7,231 bases of DNA from Acidobacteriota bacterium (GCA_003222935.1 QHXL01000445.1:1-7231), one strand, 5' to 3'; counted from the stretch's first letter, positions 1-6,522 are shown. Made by a program: numbers and translations. Notes: generated by a model not told the origin, from the letters alone.

Positions 1-1
1 A

Positions 2-853
2 GCCGCCTTTGGCCTCGGATTCATTTTTGGCCCGGCAATCGGCGGGATATTGAGCAAGTGGGGCATTCACGTTCCCTTCTTCTTTGCTGCGGGTCTCTGT
101 TTCGCCAATGCACTGCTGCTTTATTTCACCCTTCCTGAAACTGTGACGAAGGATCATCCAGCGAGACAATCTGCGGCGAGAGGACGAGGTCTCGCCATAA
201 TGATCCAATCGCTTAAAGATCCAAAGCTCTCTTTTGTTTTGACTATCTACTTTCTCTTCATCGTGGCGTTTTCAATCATGACCACCTCGTTTTCCCTCTA
301 CACGATGTTTCGCTTTGGTTACAACGCACAGCACACAGGTTACCTCTTCGCTTATGTCGGCCTGATCGCAGTTGTGATCCAGGGTGGTTTGATTGGAAAA
401 CTCGTGAAGCGCTTTGGTGAATTGCCGTTAGTGATCTTCGGAGCACTTTGCTTTGCGATTAGCTTGTTCGCAGTGCCTATGGTTGGACCGACGGCCGGCG
501 GGCTGGCCGGGCTGTTAATCGGTGGCGGGATATTCTCGATGGGTAATTCGCTGGCGACTCCGGCGTTAACCAGCCTCGCGTCGAAAAGTGTAGGCGCGGC
601 TGAGCAAGGTACGGTGCTAGGAGTCACTCAGTCAGTCGCGAGCCTGGCGCGTGCGGTTGGACCATCGCTGGCGGCCGTTTTAATAAATAGCAATGTGCCG
701 CACGTCGGCGTAGATGGCATTCCACACTTCATGAGCGATCATTCTTTGTTTGTGACGTTCTGGACAGGCGCAGCGATCATGTTCGCGGCATTTCTGTTAG
801 CCACGTACTTCGCTAAGACTCACGCGCGTGAGTACGTGACCGAAGCCGCATAA
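2..853 (+). CDS. MFS drug/proton antiporter, DHA1 (TetA/MdtG-like), 5'-truncated by the window edge
   Basis: An inner-membrane secondary transporter, most likely proton-coupled efflux of a small molecule; the substrate cannot be read from sequence. The reading frame is open from base 2, so the first half of the gene lies outside the window; the TTG at base 50 falls inside a membrane segment and is not a start. The 283 visible residues begin in TM5 with the antiporter motif C (G6-x3-G10-P11-x2-G14-G15). TM6 is at about 24-43, a basic central loop at 44-75, then TM7 77-98, TM8 112-135, TM9 141-160, TM10 166-190, TM11 205-228 and TM12 247-270. A degenerate motif A (GKLVKRFG, 132-139) sits in the TM8-TM9 loop, as expected for the second half of the fold. 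The TAA stop is followed at once by a terminator. MFS family is firm; the DHA1 subfamily is inferred from motif C and TetA-like TM11. Confidence 0.88.
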   Translation, partial: AAFGLGFIFGPAIGGILSKWGIHVPFFFAAGLCFANALLLYFTLPETVTKDHPARQSAARGRGLAIMIQSLKDPKLSFVLTIYFLFIVAFSIMTTSFSLYTMFRFGYNAQHTGYLFAYVGLIAVVIQGGLIGKLVKRFGELPLVIFGALCFAISLFAVPMVGPTAGGLAGLLIGGGIFSMGNSLATPALTSLASKSVGAAEQGTVLGVTQSVASLARAVGPSLAAVLINSNVPHVGVDGIPHFMSDHSLFVTFWTGAAIMFAAFLLATYFAKTHAREYVTEAA

Positions 854-858
854 TTGTC

Positions 859-887
859 GGGGCGCCACTCCGTGGGCGCCCCTTTTT
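859..887 (+). terminator. Rho-independent terminator of the MFS gene
   Basis: A perfect 8-bp GC-rich stem (GGGGCGCC at 859-866 pairing with GGCGCCCC at 875-882), an 8-base loop ACTCCGTG, and five T directly after it (883-887). It begins 5 bases after the MFS stop codon. Stem, loop and T run are all canonical for plus-strand termination. The same stem and most of the loop recur inverted at 953-975. Confidence 0.85.
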
Positions 888-948
888 CAATTCCACGCCT
901 TCCATTCCACCGAAAAGAGGCGCCCTTCTCAATCGGACCCGCATCTAC

Positions 949-975
949 AAAAGGGGCGCCCCGGAGTGGCGCCCC
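949..975 (-). terminator. Rho-independent terminator of the DUF3298-DUF2905 unit
   Basis: Read on the minus strand, GGGGCGCC (975 to 968) pairs with GGCGCCCC (960 to 953) around a 7-base loop, followed by four T (952 to 949). The hairpin starts at the last base of the DUF2905 TAG stop codon (977-975), so the gene ends exactly at the stem. The T run is shorter than that of the facing terminator, so it may be weaker. Confidence 0.72.
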
Positions 976-1193
976 TACAACAATCTACGCACGACATAAA
1001 ACAGCAGACTCAGCACAATCGAGATAAGCAACATCGACGCGAGCGGGAAATAGACTCTCGTATTCTCACCTTCGTAACGTATGTCGCCGGGTAGGCGACC
1101 GAACCAACTGAGCACTCCCGAGTAAACCAGCAGCCCAAAGACGATCAAACAACAACCAGCGATAACTATCACGAGCCCCGTCGCCTTGTTCAT
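975..1193 (-). CDS. DUF2905 family small membrane protein
   Basis: A 72-residue protein of unknown function with two membrane helices (about residues 5-25 and 48-69) joined by a short loop carrying the family signature GRLPGDI (32-38), followed by R-x-E-x-x-x-x-R-V-Y-F-P leading into helix 2. Length and layout match DUF2905 proteins, which are small two-helix proteins found in many bacterial phyla. The ATG at 1193 is supported by AGGGAG (1209 to 1204) ten bases upstream; that sequence overlaps the stop codon of the DUF3298 gene, and only 14 bases separate the two genes, so they are probably co-transcribed and translationally coupled. The TAG stop abuts the terminator hairpin. Family assignment is confident; no function is claimed. 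Confidence 0.88.
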   Translation of the reverse strand: MNKATGLVIVIAGCCLIVFGLLVYSGVLSWFGRLPGDIRYEGENTRVYFPLASMLLISIVLSLLFYVVRRLL

Positions 1194-1203
1194 TTGCCGA
1201 ACA

Positions 1204-1209
1204 CTCCCT
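1204..1209 (-). promoter_or_regulatory. Ribosome binding site of the DUF2905 gene, overlapping the upstream stop codon
   Basis: AGGGAG on the minus strand lies 10 bases before the ATG at 1193 and shares bases with the TAG stop (1210-1208) of the DUF3298 gene. Ribosomes finishing the upstream gene would sit on this site, which suggests translational coupling. Confidence 0.6.
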
Positions 1210-2389
1210 ACTTAGCAAACTGTCCGATTGGCCCCTCCGGATTTATTAAATCCTTAATCGCCGAATACGGCACCAGCACAAACTGGGGACCGGCTGCGTA
1301 AGGACCAACTTGATAGGCATCAAAATTCACGCCCAGTCCTTGTTTCGAGATTGTCCAGCTTCGATAATTCTTCGCAGTTGGACCAGCGCCGGTGTTGATA
1401 GAACTATCGTCAAGACCTTTTTCACTCGACTGCTTTTTCAAATCCGCTATGCAATAAGTGGCGAGGGATGGTAAGTATTTCGCGCCCGGTTTGAACAGAT
1501 CAGCAAGCTTTAGGACCTTGGCATTCTTCAAATCATAATTAAGCGAATCAGAGTACGAGTTAGGATGGGCTGCACCCTGGTAATAACTCGCCACCGCAAC
1601 CGACATGCTGACTAGATCGTCCTGGGCGAGGGCAATCTTGTAACTGATATCCAGGCTACTACCCATTGAGTTTTCAGGACGCTGCTCTTCTCCCGTTTCC
1701 AGGGCCATGTCTTTCTTGAAGTCTGCAACCGTTTTCGTCACCAGGCTGCGCGCCGCTAGATTAAACTTCTCGAAGTTTGCATTGCTGCTGCCTGTAATCT
1801 GCGGATATTGAGCAGTAATCTCGTAGACCAGCTTCTTGTTGCTTTCCTTGATCTGCTTTGTGACAAAGTCAGAATCGCCGGTCAGTGAGATTGGTTCCTC
1901 GTGAACCGAAAACGCCGTCTTTTTATCATCGGTCTTCTCACCAACGGGCTTCGACCAGTTTCCAGCAATCGTCACCAGTCCGTCTGCCGCTTCTGTTTTC
2001 CAGAAACCTTTGAATAATCCCGTCTGTTTTCCGGCGGGGTCAAACTCATCAATTGAGACGTGGCCTTCCTTATCGACCGTTCCGCGCAAACTGATCTTGG
2101 TGCCAATCTTTTGATAGGAATAACTGCCGTTCAATTGATCGCCCGAACGGATGAGTTTCATCTGCAGGTCGAGAGCGTCGCCAATTGATCCTTTGAAGTA
2201 CTTCGTTTCAGCAAGGACCGCAGTTCCGCCTTCAGGATGATTCAAGTCTGGTTGAACCGCAGAAGGAGCGGCGGAAGATGTCGGCGCGCTAACGCCTGAG
2301 TTTGTGTTGCTTTTGCGACAGCCGGCCGAAAGCGCGGCAAGCGCGACTAGCATAACGGCGGCGAAATAATGTGTCTTATCTGTTTTCAT
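1208..2389 (-). CDS. DUF3298-domain lipoprotein (RsiV/PdaC-like C-terminal domain)
   Basis: A 393-residue predicted lipoprotein. A basic N-terminus and hydrophobic segment (8-22) end in the lipobox L-S-A-G-C, giving a lipidated Cys24, then a Ser/Ala/Pro-rich linker to about residue 50. Residues 60-165 form a beta-rich domain with repeated G-x-Y-x-Y, G-T-K-I-S-L-R-G and TGLFKGFW-type strands. Residues 187-385 resemble the DUF4163/DUF3298 pair: a first strand set from LVYEITAQYPQ, then YYQGAAHPN (270-278), DLKNAKVLKLADLF (286-299) and the hallmark VGPYAAGPQ (361-369) followed by VPYSAIKDL. In known proteins this fold occurs in the extracytoplasmic part of anti-sigma factor RsiV and in PdaC, but this protein has no cytoplasmic sigma-binding part or deacetylase domain, so its role is unknown. 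ATG at 2389 is the only good start before the signal sequence; the nearest GGAG is about 16 bases upstream, too far to be a strong ribosome site. Confidence 0.85.
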   Translation of the reverse strand: MKTDKTHYFAAVMLVALAALSAGCRKSNTNSGVSAPTSSAAPSAVQPDLNHPEGGTAVLAETKYFKGSIGDALDLQMKLIRSGDQLNGSYSYQKIGTKISLRGTVDKEGHVSIDEFDPAGKQTGLFKGFWKTEAADGLVTIAGNWSKPVGEKTDDKKTAFSVHEEPISLTGDSDFVTKQIKESNKKLVYEITAQYPQITGSSNANFEKFNLAARSLVTKTVADFKKDMALETGEEQRPENSMGSSLDISYKIALAQDDLVSMSVAVASYYQGAAHPNSYSDSLNYDLKNAKVLKLADLFKPGAKYLPSLATYCIADLKKQSSEKGLDDSSINTGAGPTAKNYRSWTISKQGLGVNFDAYQVGPYAAGPQFVLVPYSAIKDLINPEGPIGQFAK

Positions 2390-2423
2390 ATAGAAGTTGA
2401 ATTTACTCCGAAGGCGTTGACTA

Positions 2424-2451
2424 ATTCTAGCCCAAGCTAGTTGCGGAGCAA
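2424..2451 (-). promoter_or_regulatory. Possible sigma70-type promoter for the DUF3298-DUF2905 unit
   Basis: On the minus strand, TTGCTC (2451-2446) and TAGAAT (2429-2424) are separated by 16 bases and lie about 35 bases before the ATG. The -10 box differs from consensus at one position and the -35 box at two. This is a visual match only. Confidence 0.3.
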
Positions 2452-2534
2452 CAACTTTTGGTACAAGAGCAGGAATTTGATTAGACCCGAAAAGGTCGGG
2501 AGATCCGCAGACGAACGCTTTTCAGCGCTACAAA

Positions 2535-2765
2535 TACCTCACTAGAAAAGTACAAGTTGGGAAGGGGGCAGAGCGGCTCTACAAATACCTATACAGGCGA
2601 ATCAAAGCGCGCCCCCGCTGACCTTGTCCTCCTAAGCCCAGGATAACCGTTGAAGACTATCAGGCCCTCAAATGAGACAGCGGGGGCGACGCTCGGGTCC
2701 TCTAATTAGAGTTCTCGGTAGAGTCGCTCTGCCCCCTTCCCAACTTGTACCCTTCTAGTGACGTA
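2535..2765. repeat. 231-base element with 48-base terminal inverted repeats (MITE-like or large palindromic repeat)
   Basis: The left arm 2535-2582 and right arm 2718-2765 are inverted complements at 44 of 48 positions, including 26 consecutive identical bases (2550-2575). Inside lies a second perfect 11-bp inverted pair, CGCCCCCGCTG at 2610-2620 with its complement at 2678-2688, enclosing a 57-base loop. A 12-base perfect palindrome CTCTAATTAGAG is at 2700-2711. The element carries no ORF and I find no clear target-site duplication at its ends, so mobility is unproven. It lies between two genes transcribed on the minus strand, just after the CYTH stop. It could be a non-autonomous transposon remnant, a repetitive extragenic palindrome, or a structured RNA or termination element for the CYTH transcript. 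Confidence 0.75.
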
Positions 2766-2793
2766 CTTCTAGCCAGAGAACTTTGCGTTGTCC

Positions 2794-3384
2794 CTAAGCG
2801 ACGTGAGGTTTGGAAATGAGTTGTTGGCGAACGATCTCGTCACGAACTTCCGCGAATGTTAGTTGACTTAGACGACCACCACTAAACACTTCATTGTTCG
2901 TCACATCAGCAAGAGCAAAGGACGGTTTCGGAAACTCGAGCAACTCCTCATCCGTGTCGAAACTCACTTCGGCAAGCACGAGGCCGAATAGATCGCCGAG
3001 AAACATATCAACTAAAAACCTTCGACCCTCGTACTCGAAGTAGTAACGATTCTTTCTAATCTCGTTCGAATCAAAGACTGAAAACGTTTCAGCTTCGACT
3101 GCGTTGAGATACGTGTTTGTGATGATGGTGCGCGAGAGGTCAGCAGGTTCGGGAGCAAACTTTTGCGTGAACTTCACAGTCCACTTGTTTGTTCGAGGAT
3201 CTCGAACCTTGCGAATGCGAAGCCGAGTGCCGGTGATGTAGTTGTCAGTGATCTGAAGGTGGTGGTCGGCCCGACTGATACCCTCCGGTAAGTCCTGGAG
3301 CAGATAACGACGTTCACGTTCGACAAGGGCGTACTTGCTGTCGGGAACGATCGTGTTTTGGTCAGTTAGTTTTGCTACACCCAT
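2794..3384 (-). CDS. CYTH domain protein (triphosphate tunnel metalloenzyme family)
   Basis: A 196-residue cytoplasmic protein of the CYTH/TTM superfamily, whose characterised members hydrolyse inorganic triphosphate or thiamine triphosphate, or make cAMP, in a beta-barrel tunnel with a divalent metal. The N-terminal signature reads E22-R-E24-R-R26, the EXEXK motif with Arg in place of the final Lys. Other expected tunnel residues are visible: RLRIRK (54-59), TVKF (69-72; K71), IRKNR (109-113), VDMF with D126, and LAEVSF with E139, followed by a short helical tail. Substrate cannot be deduced; tripolyphosphatase-like activity is the cautious guess. A GTG at 3399 would add five residues, but those codons lie within the inverted repeat 3394-3477, so I chose the ATG at 3384; neither start has a clear ribosome site. 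The broken DUF2911 gene lies upstream on the same strand, separated by that repeat. Confidence 0.82.
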   Translation of the reverse strand: MGVAKLTDQNTIVPDSKYALVERERRYLLQDLPEGISRADHHLQITDNYITGTRLRIRKVRDPRTNKWTVKFTQKFAPEPADLSRTIITNTYLNAVEAETFSVFDSNEIRKNRYYFEYEGRRFLVDMFLGDLFGLVLAEVSFDTDEELLEFPKPSFALADVTNNEVFSGGRLSQLTFAEVRDEIVRQQLISKPHVA

Positions 3385-3393
3385 ATCTATGAA

Positions 3394-3477
3394 ATCCACA
3401 GATTACGCAGACAAAATTTCCGACTTATTTTGGTCTTCAGTTTTCGTAAATCCGCGTAATCTGCGCAATCTGTGGAT
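3394..3477. repeat. Inverted repeat of the ATCCACAGATTACGCAGA type
   Basis: The left arm 3394-3411 and right arm 3460-3477 are inverted complements at 17 of 18 positions, separated by 48 AT-rich bases. The right side also holds two tandem 9-base units, GCGTAATCT (3454-3462) and GCGCAATCT (3463-3471), so the left arm can pair in two registers. From memory, repeats made of GATTACGCAG-like units are common between genes in several bacterial phyla. Read on the plus strand the hairpin is followed by six T (3481-3486), but no plus-strand gene precedes it. Read on the minus strand it lies between the DUF2911 stop and the CYTH start and has no T run. Confidence 0.7.
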
Positions 3478-3491
3478 GGCTTTTTTGCAGC

Positions 3492-4384
3492 TTAGATCTT
3501 TCCTGCCTTCATATCTGCCAATCGTTTCTCGAACGCCGCAGTGTTCACCTTGTCGGTTTTGCCCTGCTGAATCGCTTGTTCACCCACCGCAAAGGCTTCT
3601 TCTTTTTTGCCGAGGCGGTAGAGCGCGTTGGCTTTAGCAGAAAGATTCTGGAACGTTGATTTGATCTTGATCGACTGCTCGATCCACGCCATACCTTCGG
3701 CGTCATCCGTCGTAATGCTATTACTGGTCACCCAATTTCCGGCTTGCACCGGCGTACGCCAGTCGTCCGGTTTAGCCTCGGAGATAGTCTTACGCATACG
3801 AGCGAGCGTCGTTGCATTCACATCCGCAACTGAAACCGTGAATGGCAGTCGCAACTTCTCCCAGCGAAGAACCGCCCTGGCTGAATTGTCAGTGACGCAC
3901 GCAGAGTATCTTTCGCCGGATCGTACTGGAAACTCCCCCACTGATTCGCGGTCCCGTTGAATACGATGGTCCATTCATCTTTGGTCGGGATGGTGTGCAG
4001 GCTGTAAGTTCCCGCCGCCAACTTTTGACCATTGATCAGCACGTCGTCTGAAACGACAAACATGGTCGCGTCATTTGCGCCGGTGCGCCAGACATGGCCG
4101 TAGGGAACTATCACCGCCTCCTTGGGACGCTTGTTCTGATCATCGAGTGTCGCTTCACCTTTAACCTCGGCAGCTTGCTCGGGAAGCGGGTCGCCCCAGA
4201 TCTTTCGTCCCTTAACACCGGGCCGGTAGTAGGTGATCGTTACGTCTGTAACTCCGATAGTTTGCATGACGCTGGCCTTCTGACTCGGACGCGGAACGAC
4301 AACCTGGGCCGTAACACCCGCAATGAAGCTGATAAGAAGCAAACTGGCGAACAGAAAACTGGAACTACGCTTGAGGCAACTCAT
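3492..4384 (-). pseudogene. DUF2911 family exported protein, frame-disrupted by an internal deletion
   Basis: The N-terminal part has a signal peptide with a likely cut at V-T-A/Q (27), then the DUF2911 core: VPRPSQKASVMQTIGVTDVTI, YYRPGVKGRKIWGD (53-65), VPYGHVWRTGAN (93-104), INGQKLAAGTYSLHTIP and WTIVFN...QWGSFQYDPAKDTLR (ending at 162). Thereafter this frame reads foreign residues and stops at 3818. The family-like sequence resumes in another frame as VTDNSARAVLRWEKLRLPFTV, continues through AKPDDWRTPVQA and ends in a TPR-like helical tail with a TAA at 3492-3494. The change of frame falls at about 3894-3899. In DUF2911 relatives I recall, about 20 residues separate the DTLR-like and TDNSA-like segments; here two bases do, so about 58 bases seem lost. 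A 25-residue insert between WGD and VPYG is also unusual, but in frame. Without the deletion this would be an intact secreted protein of unknown function. Real mutation and assembly error are both possible. Confidence 0.8.
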
Positions 4385-4391
4385 GGACATT

Positions 4392-4396
4392 CTCCT
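4392..4396 (-). promoter_or_regulatory. Ribosome binding site that fixes the DUF2911 start
   Basis: AGGAG on the minus strand lies 7 bases before the ATG at 4384 but only 1 base before the in-frame ATG at 4390. The spacing favours 4384, giving a protein that begins MSCLKRSS directly followed by the signal peptide. A start as far upstream as 4453 would lie inside the M13 coding region and precede this ribosome site. Confidence 0.7.
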
Positions 4397-4437
4397 ATCT
4401 CGTGAAACAAAATTGATACCTGGCAACATTCCGTTTA

Positions 4438-6471
4438 CTACCAAATCTGGCAACGATCCTTTTCAGCACGTACCATCGCATCGCCCGCTTTACATGAAAA
4501 CGCTGCTGCGAATTGCGGCATATTTGAAAGTGGACCATTCACACGAAACTTCGGTAATGGATGCGGATCTACGTTGGTCAACATCCGTGCAAGTTCCGGT
4601 CGAGTGTTTGTGGCCCAACCACGAGCGTAACCGAGGAAGAAACGTTGTTCGGGCGTGAATCCGTCGATCACCTTTTTCGGTTTTCCTTCCATTGCTTTCT
4701 GGTAGGCCGCGTAAGCCACGACCAGGCCACCGAGGTCGGCAATGGATTCACCGACAACCAGTTTGCCGTTTTGATTCAGGCCCTTCTCAACTTCGAAGCC
4801 GCTAAACTGATTGACGATACATTCAGCTCGTTCTTTGAAGTTCTTTAGATCAGTCTCGGTCCACCAGTTCGCAAGGTTTCCGGTTGCGTCAAACTGTGCA
4901 CCCTGGTCGTCGAAACCGTGCGTCATTTCGTGGCCGATTACTGAACCCATTCCGCCGTAGTTATAAGCATCGTCTGCTTCGGCGTCGAAGAAAGGCGGCT
5001 GAAGGATTCCCGCCGGAAAAACTATCTCGTTGATCTGCGGATTGTAGTAAGCGTTGACCGTCGGTGGCGACATCATCCACTCGTTCTTATCGACTGGTCG
5101 ACCAATCTTACTTAAGTCTCGTCGCTTATCGAATGCACCGGCACGCGAACGATTGAGCACATAGGATCGACGATCGATTTCCAACGACGAGTAGTCACGC
5201 CATCTATCCGGGTAACCAATCTTGTTTAGAAATGCCTCGAGCTTGACGATTGCCTGCTTGCGAGTGGCTTCACCCATCCAGCCCAGCGTGTTGATGTCGT
5301 CTTTCAAAGCCGCTTCCAGATTATGGACCATTGCCAGCGCGCGTGCCTTGGCGGATGGCGGAAATGCCTTCTTCACATAAACCTCGCCAAGCGCTTCACC
5401 CAGAACTCGATCAGTTCCGGCAACACAACGTTTCCATCGAGGCAAGTTCTCTTTTGAGCCTTGCAAAACCTTGCCCCTGAAATTGAAGTCTTCGTCAACG
5501 AAAGCTGACGACAAAGCAGGCGCTGTGTTGTTGATAAGGTTCCAGCGCAAATAGGTTTTCCAGTCAGCCAACGGGACACTGCCAATTTGCTGGTTAACGG
5601 TTTTGAAGAACTCCGGTGTCGCCACGTTGATGTCGCCTTGTGGATTGACACCCAGTTTCTGCATGTAAGCGGTCCAGTCGTAGTTCGGATACTGCGTTTT
5701 GACTTCGACGGCTTTCATCCGGTGATACAGCCTCTCCGGATCACGCATCTCAACACGCGTCAGCGACGACTCGGCTAGTTTTGTTTCCACCTGCATCACT
5801 GTTTGTGCGTTGGCTGCTGCTTTAGCCGGATCATCGCCCAGCAACTCAAACATTTTGGAGACGTGCTTAACGTACTCGTCGCGCGTCGCTTTCGACTTCT
5901 CGTCAGTTCTGAAGTAATAGTCGCGATCGGGCAGGCCCAGTCCGCCCTGAAAGACTTCAAAAGTAACTTCTGCGCTGTTTTTGAAATCCTGGGTCGAATC
6001 GGAATTGAAGAGTGCATGAAGACCCATCGAGTGGAAATAGGCGATGGCGGCCTGCAAGGACACCTGATCATTGATCTTTGCGATCCGATCAAACTCGGCC
6101 GCCAGAGGCTTGATACCATCAGCCTCAACCTTCGCTTCGTCCATACAGGTTGCGTAGTAATCGCCCACCTTCTGTTCACTGCTTCCTTTAGCTGCCTTGG
6201 TGTTCTTCGCTGCGGATTCAAGTATGTCGTGCAGCACTTCGCGATTCTTTTCATCGAGGATGTTGGCAATTCCCCAACTCGAATAGGCAGCAGGAATCTG
6301 ATTCGCGGCTAACCAGCCGCCGTTCGCATACTGATAGAAGTCGGTACACGCGGAAGTGTTCCTGTCGAGACTGGATTGGTCGTAGCCTTGTCCTGTTTGA
6401 CCAAAGATGGTTGCAACGGCAAGCGCTATTAACAGCAGAATGGCAACCAGAGTTTTTTGTAGGTGACTCAT
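4438..6471 (-). CDS. M13 family zinc endopeptidase (neprilysin/PepO-like), exported
   Basis: A full-length 677-residue metallopeptidase of family M13, which cleaves oligopeptides on the N-terminal side of hydrophobic residues. A basic start and hydrophobic stretch (8-23) form a signal peptide, probably cut near G24/Q25; no lipobox Cys is present, so the protein is likely periplasmic or secreted. The N-terminal M13 domain starts with C42-TDFYQYANGGW. The catalytic domain has NAYYNP (473-478), the zinc site H514-E515-M-T-H518, and the third ligand E575 in GESIADLGG with D579. The C-terminal RVNGPLSN block and final CQIW match the family, with C42 and C674 placed like a disulfide pair in neprilysin. 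All catalytic residues are present, so the enzyme is probably active. ATG 6471 has GGAG (6483-6480) 8 bases upstream. The broken DUF2911 gene follows after 53 bases and may share the transcript. A role in peptide nutrition or turnover is inference. Confidence 0.95.
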   Translation of the reverse strand: MSHLQKTLVAILLLIALAVATIFGQTGQGYDQSSLDRNTSACTDFYQYANGGWLAANQIPAAYSSWGIANILDEKNREVLHDILESAAKNTKAAKGSSEQKVGDYYATCMDEAKVEADGIKPLAAEFDRIAKINDQVSLQAAIAYFHSMGLHALFNSDSTQDFKNSAEVTFEVFQGGLGLPDRDYYFRTDEKSKATRDEYVKHVSKMFELLGDDPAKAAANAQTVMQVETKLAESSLTRVEMRDPERLYHRMKAVEVKTQYPNYDWTAYMQKLGVNPQGDINVATPEFFKTVNQQIGSVPLADWKTYLRWNLINNTAPALSSAFVDEDFNFRGKVLQGSKENLPRWKRCVAGTDRVLGEALGEVYVKKAFPPSAKARALAMVHNLEAALKDDINTLGWMGEATRKQAIVKLEAFLNKIGYPDRWRDYSSLEIDRRSYVLNRSRAGAFDKRRDLSKIGRPVDKNEWMMSPPTVNAYYNPQINEIVFPAGILQPPFFDAEADDAYNYGGMGSVIGHEMTHGFDDQGAQFDATGNLANWWTETDLKNFKERAECIVNQFSGFEVEKGLNQNGKLVVGESIADLGGLVVAYAAYQKAMEGKPKKVIDGFTPEQRFFLGYARGWATNTRPELARMLTNVDPHPLPKFRVNGPLSNMPQFAAAFSCKAGDAMVRAEKDRCQIW

Positions 6472-6522
6472 TAGGGCAACTCCATTTAATAGTTATTCTT
6501 TGCGGAAGACTGTGGAGGTTGG

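Larger units (their letters stand above)
2390..2793. other. 404-base intergenic region without a gene
   Basis: No frame here has plausible coding content. Bases 2390-2470 hold the possible promoter of the DUF3298 gene. Bases 2486-2502 contain a small CCCGA/TCGGG hairpin without a T run. Bases 2535-2765 are an inverted-repeat element described separately. The CYTH gene ends at 2794, and no classical terminator is visible for it unless the inverted-repeat element serves that role. Confidence 0.6.

Noticed and set aside
352..627. Minus-strand open frame inside the MFS gene
   Set aside because: Pro/Thr/Ile-rich shadow of the TM8-TM11 codons with no ribosome site or domain.
50..853. MFS gene as a complete short protein starting at the TTG of base 50
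   Set aside because: The frame is open upstream and encodes antiporter motif C of TM5, so the gene is cut by the window edge.
2528..2765. CRISPR array
   Set aside because: The repeats are inverted arms and one pair of 12-base direct repeats, with no regular repeat-spacer series and no cas genes nearby.
3460..3486. Plus-strand terminator formed by the repeat and the T run at 3481-3486
   Set aside because: No plus-strand gene precedes it, and the loop of 48 bases is long for an intrinsic terminator.
3335..3637. Plus-strand open frame spanning the start of the CYTH gene, the repeat and the end of the DUF2911 gene
   Set aside because: It crosses a repeat and the coding sequence of two recognisable genes on the other strand and shows no family-like sequence.
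4390..4453. DUF2911 start at 4453 or 4390
   Set aside because: 4453 lies within the M13 coding region and precedes the ribosome site; 4390 is only 1 base from AGGAG, while 4384 has proper spacing and leads directly into the signal peptide.
5803..6312. Long open frames within the M13 gene on the plus strand (5803-6312) and in another minus frame (5796-6269)
   Set aside because: They lie wholly inside a well-conserved M13 coding region, have no recognisable domains and are the expected by-product of its codon use.
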